From assembly GCF_028548455.1 (NCBI RefSeq), contig NZ_JAQQLF010000010.1:62001-126000 (forward strand): a DNA stretch of 64,000 nt, written 5' to 3'. Made by a program: the position numbers and the translations under genes. How positions within the stretch are numbered: the first letter of the stretch is position 1; each line of letters starts with the position of its first letter. Source of the stretch: Vogesella aquatica (GTDB lineage Bacteria; Pseudomonadota; Gammaproteobacteria; Burkholderiales; Chromobacteriaceae). The notes beneath the pieces were generated by a model. It worked only from the letters and a program-made list of their open reading frames with translations, had not been told where the DNA came from and ran no database searches. Below are positions 1 to 8,642 of this stretch, piece after piece.

Positions 1-524
1 CATGGGGGGAGTTGCTCCAGCAGTTTCAGGGTCAGCAGGCCGGTGGCCACACTGGCCAGCAGGCTACTGAGCATTAAAGGGGGTAGCAGCTGCCAGACAC
101 CATCGTGGGGGATGAGCCATAGCCGCGCCAGCAGCAATTGTCCTGCAAGATGGGCCATGCCGGCCAGCATGCTGTGGCTCAGTGCACTGAAATAGCGTGC
201 CGGCAGATGGCAGGCCAGCCCCAGCATCAGCACACTGCTTGCGCCACCTGTCAGGCTTAGCCAAAAACCGGGAGTAAACAGGCTACCCAGCATGAGCCCG
301 GCGGCCACGATGCGCAGCAGGCTCACCCAGACGGCGGCGCGCCAGCCTAACTGGTATAGCGCAATCAGGGTAACGATATTGGCTAGCCCCGGTTTGATGC
401 CGGGCAAGGGCGAGGGGATGGCTGCCTCCAGTAGCGACAGGGCCAGGCCAATGGCGGCAAGCCTGGCCAGTTGCCGGTCGTAGCTGCTGGGTTGTAGCGT
501 GGTGTCAGTATGCCAGCGAGTCAT
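1..524 (-). CDS. Gx transporter family protein (heptaprenyl diphosphate synthase component I-like), 3' end outside window
   Basis: The frame opens with ATG at 524 and stays open to the window edge, so about 174 residues are visible and the C-terminus is missing. The protein is very hydrophobic, with several membrane segments, and near residues 25-50 carries the PSPLPGIKPGLANIVTL pattern typical of the Gx transporter / HepS1-like membrane family (related to ECF-type S components). Its start lies 20 bases inside the end of the NusG-II gene, so the two are translationally coupled; this pair is common in bacteria, often near Rnf or flavin-transfer genes. Substrate is unknown; transport is inferred from family membership. 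Confidence 0.75.
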   Translation of the reverse strand, partial: MTRWHTDTTLQPSSYDRQLARLAAIGLALSLLEAAIPSPLPGIKPGLANIVTLIALYQLGWRAAVWVSLLRIVAAGLMLGSLFTPGFWLSLTGGASSVLMLGLACHLPARYFSALSHSMLAGMAHLAGQLLLARLWLIPHDGVWQLLPPLMLSSLLASVATGLLTLKLLEQLPP

Positions 525-876
525 GACCGCTATCGCCTTCCAGGGTAATGGCCGTGCGGTTGGGCAGGCAGAGCGCGGTGCTGCCCGGGCCGTTCAGCCA
601 GCCTTGCTGTACGCAATACTGGCGCGGGCTGGGGTCGGCGGCGATGCGTGCGCGGCCCTGGCGTACTTCGACAACCGTGAGCCCCAGCGGGCCGTGCAAG
701 GTAAAGCGGCTATCCAGCCGTAGCGGCCAACGTTGTACCAGCTGGCCATTCTGGTACAGCAGCACATGGCTGGCGCGGCCGCTGTGGTACCACAGAAAAT
801 AAAAGCTGCCGAAGCAGCTTGCGGCCAACAGGGTGGCGATCAGCAGGTCGCCGGCCTTGAGCAGGGCCAGACGCAC
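505..876 (-). CDS. NusG domain II-containing protein
   Basis: A 123-residue protein with one N-terminal membrane segment (about residues 8-29) followed by a small beta-rich domain containing VEVRQGRARIAADPSPRQYCVQQGW, split here as VEVRQGRARIAADPSP and QYCVQQGW, which fits the NusG_II (PF07009) family. It is anchored in the inner membrane with the domain probably outside the cytoplasm. It sits 2 bases after rapZ and overlaps the downstream Gx transporter gene by 20 bases. Despite the family name it is not a transcription factor; its role is not established. Confidence 0.75.
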   Translation of the reverse strand: MRLALLKAGDLLIATLLAASCFGSFYFLWYHSGRASHVLLYQNGQLVQRWPLRLDSRFTLHGPLGLTVVEVRQGRARIAADPSPRQYCVQQGWLNGPGSTALCLPNRTAITLEGDSGHDSLAY

Positions 877-878
877 GG

Positions 879-1730
879 CTAGTGGTCGCCGCTGCGGCCA
901 CCTAGCTGGCGGTGACGGATCAGTACCTGCTCGTCAGCAAGGCTGGCGGCTAGCCGCTCGGTAAGGTAGACCGAGCGGTGCTGGCCACCGGTGCAGCCGA
1001 TGGCGATGGTGACATAGCTGCGGTTGTCCTGTTTGAAGCGTGGCAGCCAGGTGGCCAGGAAGGTGCGGATATCGTCTTCCATTGCTTGTACTTCCGGCTC
1101 GCCGGCAAAGAAGTCGCAGATGGCTTGGTCGCGGCCGGTAAGCGGCCGCAGGGCTTCTTCGTAGTAGGGGTTGGGCAGGCAGCGCACGTCGAACACGAAG
1201 TCGGCATCCAGCGGAATGCCGTGCTTGAAGCCGAACGACTCGAACACCACGGTCATGCGGCTGCTATCGGCGCCGGCCAGTAGCTTCACATAACCGCGCA
1301 GTGCATTGGCCGACAAGTGGCTGGTGTCGATGCGGTGGCCAAGCTCGCCCACATGTTCGAGCATTTCGCGTTCCAGGCGGATACATTCCTCTACCGTCAG
1401 GTGGCCATTGGACAGCGGGTGGCGGCGCCGCGTTTCGGAGAAGCGCTTGACCAGGATGTCGGTACTGGCTTCCAGGTAGAGCAGGCGGACGTCGATATCC
1501 AGCGCACGCAGCGCCTTGATGGCATTGGGCAGGGCGGCCAGCGTCGGGGCCGAGCGCGTGTCTACGCTGATGGCAATCTGGCTGTGGCCGTGCTCGTGGT
1601 ACAGCGCAATGGCATCGGCCAGCATGCTGGGCGGCAGGTTGTCCACGCAGTAGTAGCCACTGTCTTCCAGTACGCGCAGCGCGACAGACTTGCCGGAGCC
1701 GGATAAGCCACTAATCAGAATCAGCTGCAT
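879..1730 (-). CDS. rapZ: RNase adapter protein RapZ
   Basis: 283 residues, the usual family length. The N-terminal Walker A motif GLSGSGKS is at residues 8-15 and the C-terminal [10 protein letters not shown] motif at about 245-254. RapZ binds nucleotides and, in enterobacteria, guides RNase E to the small RNA GlmZ and so tunes GlmS and cell-wall precursor synthesis; in other groups the same family is the YvcJ-like GTPase. Its start overlaps the end of hprK by 20 bases, placing it in the ptsN-hprK-rapZ operon typical of betaproteobacteria. Confidence 0.95.
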   Translation of the reverse strand: MQLILISGLSGSGKSVALRVLEDSGYYCVDNLPPSMLADAIALYHEHGHSQIAISVDTRSAPTLAALPNAIKALRALDIDVRLLYLEASTDILVKRFSETRRRHPLSNGHLTVEECIRLEREMLEHVGELGHRIDTSHLSANALRGYVKLLAGADSSRMTVVFESFGFKHGIPLDADFVFDVRCLPNPYYEEALRPLTGRDQAICDFFAGEPEVQAMEDDIRTFLATWLPRFKQDNRSYVTIAIGCTGGQHRSVYLTERLAASLADEQVLIRHRQLGGRSGDH

Positions 1731-2667
1731 GTTCCTGGTCCCGTAGCAGGTTGGTATGGCGGTCGATGAACTCGCGTGTGCTGTCTATGCCGCGCAGCTG
1801 CAAAATGTAATTGCGCACGGCGGCCTCTACCAGCACGGCCAGGTTGCGGCCGGCGGCGACAGGCAGCACAACCTTGCGTACCGTCACCCCCAGGATGTCC
1901 TGGGTCTCGGACTGGATATTCAGCCTGTCCAGCGCCTGCATGGCCTGGTCGTTGGCTTTCATCAGGTGGATGATCAGCTTCAGCACTTTTTTGGGCCGCA
2001 CGGCGGTTTCGCCAAAGATAGTGCGGATATTCAGGATGCCCAGGCCGCGTACTTCCAGAAAATCGCGCAGCAGCGGCGGGCAGCGGCCTTCCAGTGTTTC
2101 CGGGCCAATGCGGTACAGCTCTACTGCATCGTCGGCAACCAGGCCGTGGCCACGCGAGATCAGCTCCAGTGCCAACTCGCTTTTACCCATGGCCGAGTCG
2201 CCCATGATCAGCACGCCGATTTCCAGCACATCCAGAAACACGCCATGCATTACCGTGGATACCGCCAGTGCGCGTGCCAGGTAAATGCGCAGCACGTCCA
2301 TCAGGTAAGGGCTTTCCAGCGGCGTGCTCATCAGCGGCACATTGTGCGTCTGGCAGTAGTCGTGCAGTAGCTTGGGCACCGGCTGGCCGTTGGCGACGAT
2401 CACCACGGCCATGGTCTTGTGGAACAGCTGGTCCAGCGCGGTACGGGCCGCAGCTTGCTCCAGCTTGTTCAGGTACTCCACCTCGGCCAGGCCTAGTACC
2501 TGTACCCGGTTGGGATGGATAAAGTTCAGGTGGCCGACCAGGGCTTGGGTTGGCCGCTGCTCTTCGTTGGAAATCAGGTTGTCAGAGCCGGCGCGGCTGG
2601 CTACCCAGCTCAGGCTCAGTTTGTGCTGATTGTCCTGGTACAGGCGGCGCACACTGATATTAGGCAT
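1711..2667 (-). CDS. hprK: HPr kinase/phosphorylase
   Basis: 318 residues. The Walker A motif is GDSAMGKS at residues 156-163, with an alanine where most homologues have glycine; the family signature [16 protein letters not shown] lies at 204-219 and the conserved His141-Gly pair precedes the P-loop. The enzyme phosphorylates and dephosphorylates Ser46 of HPr. In betaproteobacteria it works with an incomplete PTS that regulates rather than transports. It overlaps ptsN by 8 bases and rapZ by 20 bases. Confidence 0.93.
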   Translation of the reverse strand: MPNISVRRLYQDNQHKLSLSWVASRAGSDNLISNEEQRPTQALVGHLNFIHPNRVQVLGLAEVEYLNKLEQAAARTALDQLFHKTMAVVIVANGQPVPKLLHDYCQTHNVPLMSTPLESPYLMDVLRIYLARALAVSTVMHGVFLDVLEIGVLIMGDSAMGKSELALELISRGHGLVADDAVELYRIGPETLEGRCPPLLRDFLEVRGLGILNIRTIFGETAVRPKKVLKLIIHLMKANDQAMQALDRLNIQSETQDILGVTVRKVVLPVAAGRNLAVLVEAAVRNYILQLRGIDSTREFIDRHTNLLRDQEHAADSD

Positions 2668-3115
2668 GGGGGGTTCCGGTGAGCAACTCGTGCAGGGTTG
2701 GCGCGTCGCAACTGGCCATTTTCTCGCGCAGGCTACGGCTGGAAAACAGCTGGGCGAGCTCGGACAGCACCTGCAAGTGCAGGTCGGTTGCCTGCTCGGG
2801 TACCAGTAGCACGAACAGCAGGTTGACCGGCTTGCCGTCAGGCGAGTCGAATGGAATAGGGCTGGCCAGGCGGATAAACACGCCGGTGGCTTCTTTCAGG
2901 CCTTTTACCCGGCCGTGCGGTATGGCGACACCCTGGCCCAGCCCGGTGGAGCCCAGCTTTTCGCGGGCAAACAGGCTATCGAAAATGTCGCTACGGGCGA
3001 TGCCATGGCTGTTTTCAACCATCAGGCCTACCTGCTCGAACAGGCGTTTCTTGCTGGATACGTCTACATCCGCCAGCACGTTCTGCTGCGGAAGAATCTT
3101 GCCAATCAAGCTCAT
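2660..3115 (-). CDS. ptsN: Nitrogen-regulatory PTS EIIA component
   Basis: 151 residues with a single EIIA (PTS_EIIA_2) domain. The phosphorylated histidine is His67 in GVAIPHGR. The protein accepts phosphate from the EI-Ntr/NPr chain and acts as a regulator of potassium, nitrogen and envelope stress responses rather than a sugar transporter. First gene of the ptsN-hprK-rapZ operon; the location a few kb from rpoN is the classical one. Confidence 0.93.
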   Translation of the reverse strand: MSLIGKILPQQNVLADVDVSSKKRLFEQVGLMVENSHGIARSDIFDSLFAREKLGSTGLGQGVAIPHGRVKGLKEATGVFIRLASPIPFDSPDGKPVNLLFVLLVPEQATDLHLQVLSELAQLFSSRSLREKMASCDAPTLHELLTGTPHA

Positions 3116-3423
3116 GATTTACATTTGCCGGAAAAAACCGTCGGCCATTCTACGCCGAGTCGGCTGTTTGCAATAGGGCAGGATGAGACCCGCCGGGGTC
3201 GGATAAGTGCCGCTACGTGGCATGTGCGCGCGCGCTTGTGGCCGGGCTGGCTGCTACTTCTGCCAGTTACGGCGGGCTGCGGCGGTTTCGGGCCTGTGGC
3301 GTCGCCTAGTTTGCTCACCCGGCAGCCAGCGCCGAGCAGGCGCATTTTGCCTTGTTTGACACCCGGGGAAGCACTGAAATCGGCATAACAGATAAAAAAG
3401 TGACCGTCATGTGACGTGAAAGC
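3116..3423. other. Intergenic region upstream of ptsN
   Basis: About 300 bases with no convincing gene. A 77-codon minus-strand frame (3112-3345) has no start context or recognisable domain. The region should hold the promoter of the ptsN operon (minus strand) but no clear -35/-10 pair stood out. The end nearest hpf carries the hpf terminator, listed separately. Confidence 0.5.
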
Positions 3424-3449
3424 AAAAACGGGAGCCTGCCGGCTCCCGT
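3424..3449 (-). terminator. Rho-independent terminator after hpf
   Basis: Stem ACGGGAGCC / GGCTCCCGT with a TGCC loop (3428-3449), followed on the minus strand by a run of five T. It lies just beyond the hpf stop codon and separates the rpoN-hpf group from ptsN. Confidence 0.85.
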
Positions 3450-3467
3450 CTTATGCATCACTAAGGG

Positions 3468-3788
3468 TTACAACGTGGCATCGACCTGCTGGGCATTGGC
3501 CCGGTGCTCACCTTGTTTTTCTTTGAACTTCAATACCTGACGATCCAGTTTATCCATCAGCGTATCGATGGCGGCGTACATATCGGCTTCTTCCGATTCG
3601 ACATGAATGTCCTTGCCTGCCAGATGAACATTGACCTCCGCTTTCTGTACCAGTTTATCAACCGACAGCGTCACGTTAACGCCAATGACATTATCTACGT
3701 GGCGGGTGATGCGTTCGAGTTTGCTCTCGATGTATTCGCGAATCGATGGGGTAACTTCGAGGTGTAGACCGGTAATTTTGAGGTTCAT
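3468..3788 (-). CDS. hpf: Ribosome hibernation promoting factor (short HPF)
   Basis: 106 residues, the short form of the HPF/YfiA family, beginning [20 protein letters not shown]. It binds the 30S subunit between the mRNA and tRNA channels and promotes 100S dimers in stationary phase. Position directly after rpoN is conserved in proteobacteria. A strong terminator follows at 3424-3449. Confidence 0.93.
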   Translation of the reverse strand: MNLKITGLHLEVTPSIREYIESKLERITRHVDNVIGVNVTLSVDKLVQKAEVNVHLAGKDIHVESEEADMYAAIDTLMDKLDRQVLKFKEKQGEHRANAQQVDATL

Positions 3789-3848
3789 ACCCTGACTCCT
3801 TCTGTTAACAGTGCGGTCGGGCTGGCCGCACCGGTGTTTTTGGCACTT

Positions 3849-5252
3849 CTATAAGGCCTTGCGAAGGCTAACTGGCGGAATCTGCATAGCTTCACGATAC
3901 TTGGCAACCGTACGTCTGGCAACCTGAATACCTTGTGCCGTGAGCTTGTCGGCGATGGCGCTGTCGGACAGCGGTTTCTTGCCGTCCTCGCTGTCGATGA
4001 TCTGGCGTATCAGCGCCTTGATGGCGGTGGCAGAGCATTCACCGCCACTATCCGTTTCCAGGGCATTACCGAAAAAGTATTTCAGCTCGAACAGCCCGCG
4101 GCTGCACAGCAGGTACTTCTGGGTGGTTACCCTGGAAATGGTGGATTCATGCAATCCCAGCTCGTCTGCGATGTCTCGCAGTATCAACGGGCGCATGGCC
4201 ACTTCACCGTGTTCAAAGAACGCTTGCTGCCTTTCGACTATAGATTCCGACACTTTCAGGATGGTGTCAAACCGTTGCTGAATGTTTTTTACCAGCCATC
4301 TGGCCTCTTGTAACTGGCCCGAAAGGTTATGGCTACTGTCGCGCTGCTGCAGCATGTTTGCATACAGCTGATTTACTTGAAGTTTTGGCAGAGAGCCCCG
4401 GTTCAGCTGGGCAACCCAGCGGCCGCCACGACGCACGACATGGATATCCGGCGCCACATAATGTGTCTCACCCTGGTCGAAACCACTGGTGGGCCGGGGT
4501 CTTAGCGTGGCGATAAGACTATGCGCCGCGCGTAACTCGGCCTCGCCTACCCCCAGGATTTTCTTCAGACGGGTATAGTCTCGGCTCCCCAGCAAGGCAA
4601 GGTGCTCGCCGGCCAGCTGGCGTGCCAGGGGCAGCGATGGTGTTTGCGGCGGCAGGTTGCCTAGCTGTAGCGCCAGGAATTCCCCCAGGTCGCGGCTGCC
4701 TATGCCCATGGGCTCAAACTGCATCATGAGCTTGCGCAGGGTTTCCAGTTCTTCCGCTTCGACATCCAGCTCCAGTGGTAGTTCTGCTGCGACCTCTTCC
4801 AGCGGGGTTTGCAGGTAGCCGTCGTCGTCCAGCTCGTCAATCAGCAGTGCCAGCAGGGCGCTATCGCGCCGCCCCAGCTGGGTTTCCCGCATCTGAGCTG
4901 TCAGGTGCTCGCGCAGGGTGGGGCGGCAGGGGGCGTTGAGGATGGGGTCAAATTCGTCGTCCCCATCACGGTTCCCGCTACCGCTGCCACTGCCCCAGTC
5001 GGTGAGCTCCATGCTGTCTTGCTGGCGGTCTTCTGCTGTGTCGTTGCTGCTTTCCTGGGTTGCCGGGGCATCGCCTTCAGGTGCAGGGCTATCGCTGCCG
5101 TCGCTGCGTTCCAGTAACGGGTTTTCCAGCAGGTAGCGCTCCAGTTCGCTGGACAGGTCTAGCGTGGACATTTGCAGCAGTTTGATGGACTGCTGCAGTT
5201 GTGGTGTCAGGGTAAGTTGCTGGCTGACTTTGAGCTGGAGGGTTTGTTTCAT
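3849..5252 (-). CDS. rpoN: RNA polymerase sigma-54 factor
   Basis: 467 residues. The N-terminal Gln-rich region I (MKQTLQLKVSQQLTLTPQLQ) contacts activators, residues about 50-115 are an acidic region II, and the C-terminal RpoN box ARRTVAKYRE recognises the -24 promoter element. It directs transcription from -24/-12 promoters with ATP-driven activators. It starts 5 bases after lptB, so it is read together with the LPS export genes. A candidate sigma-54 promoter for the ethanolamine operon is noted at 44667-44683. Confidence 0.96.
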   Translation of the reverse strand: MKQTLQLKVSQQLTLTPQLQQSIKLLQMSTLDLSSELERYLLENPLLERSDGSDSPAPEGDAPATQESSNDTAEDRQQDSMELTDWGSGSGSGNRDGDDEFDPILNAPCRPTLREHLTAQMRETQLGRRDSALLALLIDELDDDGYLQTPLEEVAAELPLELDVEAEELETLRKLMMQFEPMGIGSRDLGEFLALQLGNLPPQTPSLPLARQLAGEHLALLGSRDYTRLKKILGVGEAELRAAHSLIATLRPRPTSGFDQGETHYVAPDIHVVRRGGRWVAQLNRGSLPKLQVNQLYANMLQQRDSSHNLSGQLQEARWLVKNIQQRFDTILKVSESIVERQQAFFEHGEVAMRPLILRDIADELGLHESTISRVTTQKYLLCSRGLFELKYFFGNALETDSGGECSATAIKALIRQIIDSEDGKKPLSDSAIADKLTAQGIQVARRTVAKYREAMQIPPVSLRKAL

Positions 5253-5257
5253 TTCGC

Positions 5258-5986
5258 TTACAGGTGGAAATGCTCGCCCAGGTACACCTGGCGAACCTGT
5301 TCGTTGTTAACCAGTTCATCCGGCAGGCCTGATGCCAGTACGCGGCCTTCAGAAATAATATAGGCGCGGTCGCAGATGCGCAGGGTTTCCCGCACGTTGT
5401 GGTCGGTAATCAGCACGCCGATGCCGCGCTCTTTCAGGAAGGAGATAATTTTCTGGATATCAATCACCGCGATGGGGTCAACACCGGCAAACGGCTCGTC
5501 CAGCAGGATGAAACGTGGCTTGGTGGCCAGCACACGGGCGATTTCCACGCGGCGGCGCTCGCCGCCCGACAGGGCCATGGCATTGGTTTCGCGCAGGTGG
5601 CCGATGTTCAGGTCGTCCAGTAGTAGCTGCAGTTCATTATCCAGCGCTTCCCCCGACAAGCCGGCTACTTCGAGTACGGCCTGGATGTTTTCCTCTACGG
5701 TCATCTTGCGGAAGATCGATGCTTCTTGCGGCAGGTAACCCAGGCCCAGGCGTGCCCGTTTGTGGATGGGCAAGTGGGTGATGGTTTCACCATCCAGCAG
5801 GATCTGGCCGGCTTCGGCTGCAATCAGGCCCACCACCATGTAGAAACTGGTGGTTTTGCCCGCGCCGTTGGGGCCCAGCAGGCCAATGACTTCACCGCTG
5901 GCGATGTCCATTGATACATCCCGCACCACCGTGCGCTTCTTGAAGGTCTTTTTCAGGTGCTGGATGCTCAGCCGGCTTTGGCTCAT
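5258..5986 (-). CDS. lptB: LPS export ABC transporter ATP-binding protein
   Basis: 242 residues. Walker [12 protein letters not shown] signature [15 protein letters not shown] and Walker [14 protein letters not shown] are all intact. LptB powers extraction of LPS from the inner membrane with LptF, LptG and LptC. Its ATG overlaps the lptA stop by 4 bases (ATGA), indicating translational coupling. Confidence 0.96.
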   Translation of the reverse strand: MSQSRLSIQHLKKTFKKRTVVRDVSMDIASGEVIGLLGPNGAGKTTSFYMVVGLIAAEAGQILLDGETITHLPIHKRARLGLGYLPQEASIFRKMTVEENIQAVLEVAGLSGEALDNELQLLLDDLNIGHLRETNAMALSGGERRRVEIARVLATKPRFILLDEPFAGVDPIAVIDIQKIISFLKERGIGVLITDHNVRETLRICDRAYIISEGRVLASGLPDELVNNEQVRQVYLGEHFHL

Positions 5987-6483
5987 GGTTTTTCCTGCGG
6001 CTGAAGAATAATGGTGACACGGCCACTGCCATTGCTGGCGCTCTGGCCTTTTACCTGGTAAATCTCGGTCACCGTGTTGTAGCTGATCTGCTCGCCATTC
6101 ACGACATCCTTGCCGCGCTTGACCTGTGCCTTGCCGGTAAGAATGACGGTATTGTTGGCCGAGTCGTAGTCCACGCTGCTGGCGTGGCCGTCTACGTATT
6201 CGTTTTTGCCGTCCAGTTTCTGGCGAAAGTACACCGGGCTACCGGTGGCCAGCAGTTTCTGGCGGCCACTGGCATCTTGTGTGGCGACGGTCTTTTGTGC
6301 GCGCAGGTTCAGCGTACCCTGGATGATGATGACGTTGCCCTCAAATACATTGATACCCTGTTTTTGGTCTAGCGATGCACTGTCGGCATTCACTTCAATA
6401 GGTTTGCTGCTGTCAGCTTTTTCGGCGAATGCCGGGCTGCATACAATGCCGAGTACCAGCAACAGCATCAGGCTATGGCGCAT
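5983..6483 (-). CDS. lptA: LPS transport periplasmic protein LptA
   Basis: 166 residues with an N-terminal signal peptide (about 1-20, cleaved after AFA) and an OstA-like beta-jellyroll ([19 protein letters not shown]). LptA forms the periplasmic bridge carrying LPS to LptDE. AAGGA stands a few bases before the ATG. It overlaps lptC (11 bases) and lptB (4 bases). Confidence 0.94.
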   Translation of the reverse strand: MRHSLMLLLVLGIVCSPAFAEKADSSKPIEVNADSASLDQKQGINVFEGNVIIIQGTLNLRAQKTVATQDASGRQKLLATGSPVYFRQKLDGKNEYVDGHASSVDYDSANNTVILTGKAQVKRGKDVVNGEQISYNTVTEIYQVKGQSASNGSGRVTIILQPQEKP

Positions 6484-7036
6484 AGGAAATCCTTACTCGA
6501 GACAGCAGTCTCAGCTGCCCGGCCGGGTGATTGTAGTAAAAGCCAACGGCGCTGATGCGCGACTGGCCATCATCGATGGTCACGGGTGCCCGGTTGCTAA
6601 GAATGCCGCTTTGGCTATTCACCAGTAGCGAGGGCGTTTGCAAATGAACGGCTGCCTGTTCGCCGTAAGGCTGGCGCAGCATGTCTACGTGGCCATCGAA
6701 TTGCCCCAGGCCGGTACTGCGGGCATATCGGCCTTGGTCGGCGCGCAGGGTGTAATCCAGCAGCCCCTGGCGAAACTGTTTCAGGTCGGGCTGCTGCATG
6801 TGTACCTGCTCGCTTTGCGGCAGTTTCCACATTTTGCTGGCGTTCAGGCGCTGCATGGGCAAGCCTTGCTCGTCAAACCGGGTGATCTTGAGCTGCTCAA
6901 TGGTGTACTCCGGCTGCGACGGGTCGAGCTGGCGCTGTTCGGGCGAGCGCCACTGTGTGAGCACATTCAGCCAGAATGACAGCAGCCCCAGGGCCAGCAT
7001 CAGCCCAATTGGGAACAGTTTGGCGGCGCGGTTCAT
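6473..7036 (-). CDS. lptC: LPS export protein LptC
   Basis: 187 residues with one N-terminal membrane anchor (about 8-26) and an OstA-like periplasmic domain. LptC receives LPS from LptBFG and hands it to LptA. The start overlaps the end of kdsC by 4 bases. Sequence is weakly conserved as usual for this family; position between kdsC and lptA makes the call firm. Confidence 0.9.
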   Translation of the reverse strand: MNRAAKLFPIGLMLALGLLSFWLNVLTQWRSPEQRQLDPSQPEYTIEQLKITRFDEQGLPMQRLNASKMWKLPQSEQVHMQQPDLKQFRQGLLDYTLRADQGRYARSTGLGQFDGHVDMLRQPYGEQAAVHLQTPSLLVNSQSGILSNRAPVTIDDGQSRISAVGFYYNHPAGQLRLLSRVRISYAP

Positions 7037-7557
7037 TCGAGGTAGCTGGCCATGACGCGGTCAAAGTTGCCCTGGGCTTGCATGATGAGCTCGCACAGCT
7101 CGCGCACGGCACCGCGTCCTCCGCGGTTACCTGTGACAAAGTGGGCGTGCTGGCGTACAAAGCTGGGTGCGTCCGGTACGGCGACGGCCAGCCCGACGCG
7201 GCTCATCACCGGCAGGTCGATGACGTCGTCGCCAATATAGGCGCAGTCTTCTGCAGCAAGGCCGGTTTTGGCCAGCAGGTCGGCAAAGGCAGTGCGTTTG
7301 TCGTGCACGCCTTCGTAGTAGTGGTCGATGCCCAGACCACGTACGCGGTGTGCCACGCTGGGGGCGGCGCGGCCGGTGATGATGGCCAGTTGTACACCGG
7401 TGGCCTGCAGCATTTTCAGGCCGTGGCCATCCAGCGTATTGAAGGCTTTGAACTCTTCGCCACTGGCGGTAATGAAAATGCGGCCATCGGTGAGCACACC
7501 GTCTACGTCCAGGATCAGTAGCCGGGTGCGCTTGGCCAGGTCAGTCATTTTTTGCAT
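7033..7557 (-). CDS. kdsC: 3-deoxy-D-manno-octulosonate-8-phosphate phosphatase
   Basis: 174 residues of the HAD superfamily. Catalytic aspartates are Asp17 and Asp19 in LDVDGVLTDG, and GDDVIDLPVM at 109-118 is HAD motif III. It removes the phosphate from Kdo-8-P in Kdo synthesis. AAGGA six bases before 7557 supports that ATG over the internal one at 7548. Confidence 0.94.
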   Translation of the reverse strand: MQKMTDLAKRTRLLILDVDGVLTDGRIFITASGEEFKAFNTLDGHGLKMLQATGVQLAIITGRAAPSVAHRVRGLGIDHYYEGVHDKRTAFADLLAKTGLAAEDCAYIGDDVIDLPVMSRVGLAVAVPDAPSFVRQHAHFVTGNRGGRGAVRELCELIMQAQGNFDRVMASYLE

Positions 7558-7565
7558 GGTAATCC

Positions 7566-8546
7566 TTACACCACGCCTGCCTTGAGCAGGTCGTGCATAT
7601 TGAGCGCGCCAATCAGTGTGCCGTTGCTGTCTACCACCAGCAGGCCGTTGATCTTGCGCAGCTCCATTTCTTTGGCCGCTTCGGCGGCCAGCAGGTTGGC
7701 CGCAATCGTGCGGGGCTGTCGGCCCATGACGTCATCGATGGTGAGGCCGGCCAGGTCCAGCGAATGGTCCAGCGTACGCCGCAAGTCGCCATCGGTAAAG
7801 ATGCCCGCCAGGCGACCATCGGCATCCTGCACGGCGGTCATGCCCAGACCTTTGCGGGTCATTTCCAGCAGGGCGTCTTTCAGCGACGCGCCGCTGCGTA
7901 CCACCGGCAGGGCATCGCCACTGTGCATCACGTCGCTGATGTGTACCAGCAGGCGGCGACCCAGGCTGCCACCGGGGTGGGACAGGGCAAAGTCTTCCGG
8001 TTTGAAATCGCGCGCGTCCAGCAGGGTTACCGCCAGGGCATCGCCCATGGCCAGTGCGGCGGTGGTGCTGGTGGTGGGTGCCAGGCCCAGGGTGCAGGCC
8101 TCTTTGTCTACCGCCACGTCCAGATGCACATTGGCTTCTTGCGCCAGGGTGGATTGCGGGCGGCCGGTCATGGCGATGATGGCAATGCCCTTGCGCTTGA
8201 GCGCCGGCAGCAGCGCGATGATTTCGTCGCTTTCGCCCGAGTTGGACAGCGCCAGGATGACATCGCGCGTGGTCACCATGCCCAAATCGCCGTGGGCGGC
8301 TTCGGCAGGGTGCATAAAGAACGACGGCGTACCGGTGCTGGCCAGTGTGGCGGCAATCTTGCGGCCAACGTGGCCCGATTTGCCTATGCCGGTCACAATG
8401 ACGCGGCCAGGGCAGGCCAGTACCAGGTCGATGGCTGCCAGAAAAGCATCGCCCAGGCGCTGTGCCATGCTGACGATGGCGTCCGCTTCAATTTGTAGCA
8501 CCTCGCGCGCCAGCGCCAGCTGCTGATGTTTTTGCTCAATATCCAT
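7566..8546 (-). CDS. kdsD: D-arabinose 5-phosphate isomerase
   Basis: 326 residues: SIS domain with GRVIVTGIGKSGHVGRK and MHPAEAAHGDLGM in the first 190 residues, then two CBS domains from about 205 to the end. It makes arabinose 5-phosphate, the first Kdo precursor. I use ATG at 8546; a TTG three codons upstream (8555) is possible but less likely. First gene of the kdsD-kdsC-lptCAB-rpoN cluster; a GGTTGGCCGCA copy (7694) and a reverse core copy (8360) lie inside it. Confidence 0.93.
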   Translation of the reverse strand: MDIEQKHQQLALAREVLQIEADAIVSMAQRLGDAFLAAIDLVLACPGRVIVTGIGKSGHVGRKIAATLASTGTPSFFMHPAEAAHGDLGMVTTRDVILALSNSGESDEIIALLPALKRKGIAIIAMTGRPQSTLAQEANVHLDVAVDKEACTLGLAPTTSTTAALAMGDALAVTLLDARDFKPEDFALSHPGGSLGRRLLVHISDVMHSGDALPVVRSGASLKDALLEMTRKGLGMTAVQDADGRLAGIFTDGDLRRTLDHSLDLAGLTIDDVMGRQPRTIAANLLAAEAAKEMELRKINGLLVVDSNGTLIGALNMHDLLKAGVV

Positions 8547-8642
8547 AGTCACCAATTATATCAGCTTATAATCGTTCGACCTTACCTGGCGGGTGCAAGT
8601 TTTGCTTGGCCTGTTTTTTGTCGCGAGGAGCACTCCCCCACG

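Noticed and set aside
3112-3345. 77-codon minus-strand frame upstream of ptsN
   Set aside because: No start context, no domain, composition of non-coding GC-rich DNA.
7593-8498. Long plus-strand frame opposite kdsD
   Set aside because: Shadow of the GC-rich third codon positions of kdsD; composition is His/Gln/Gly-rich with no domain.
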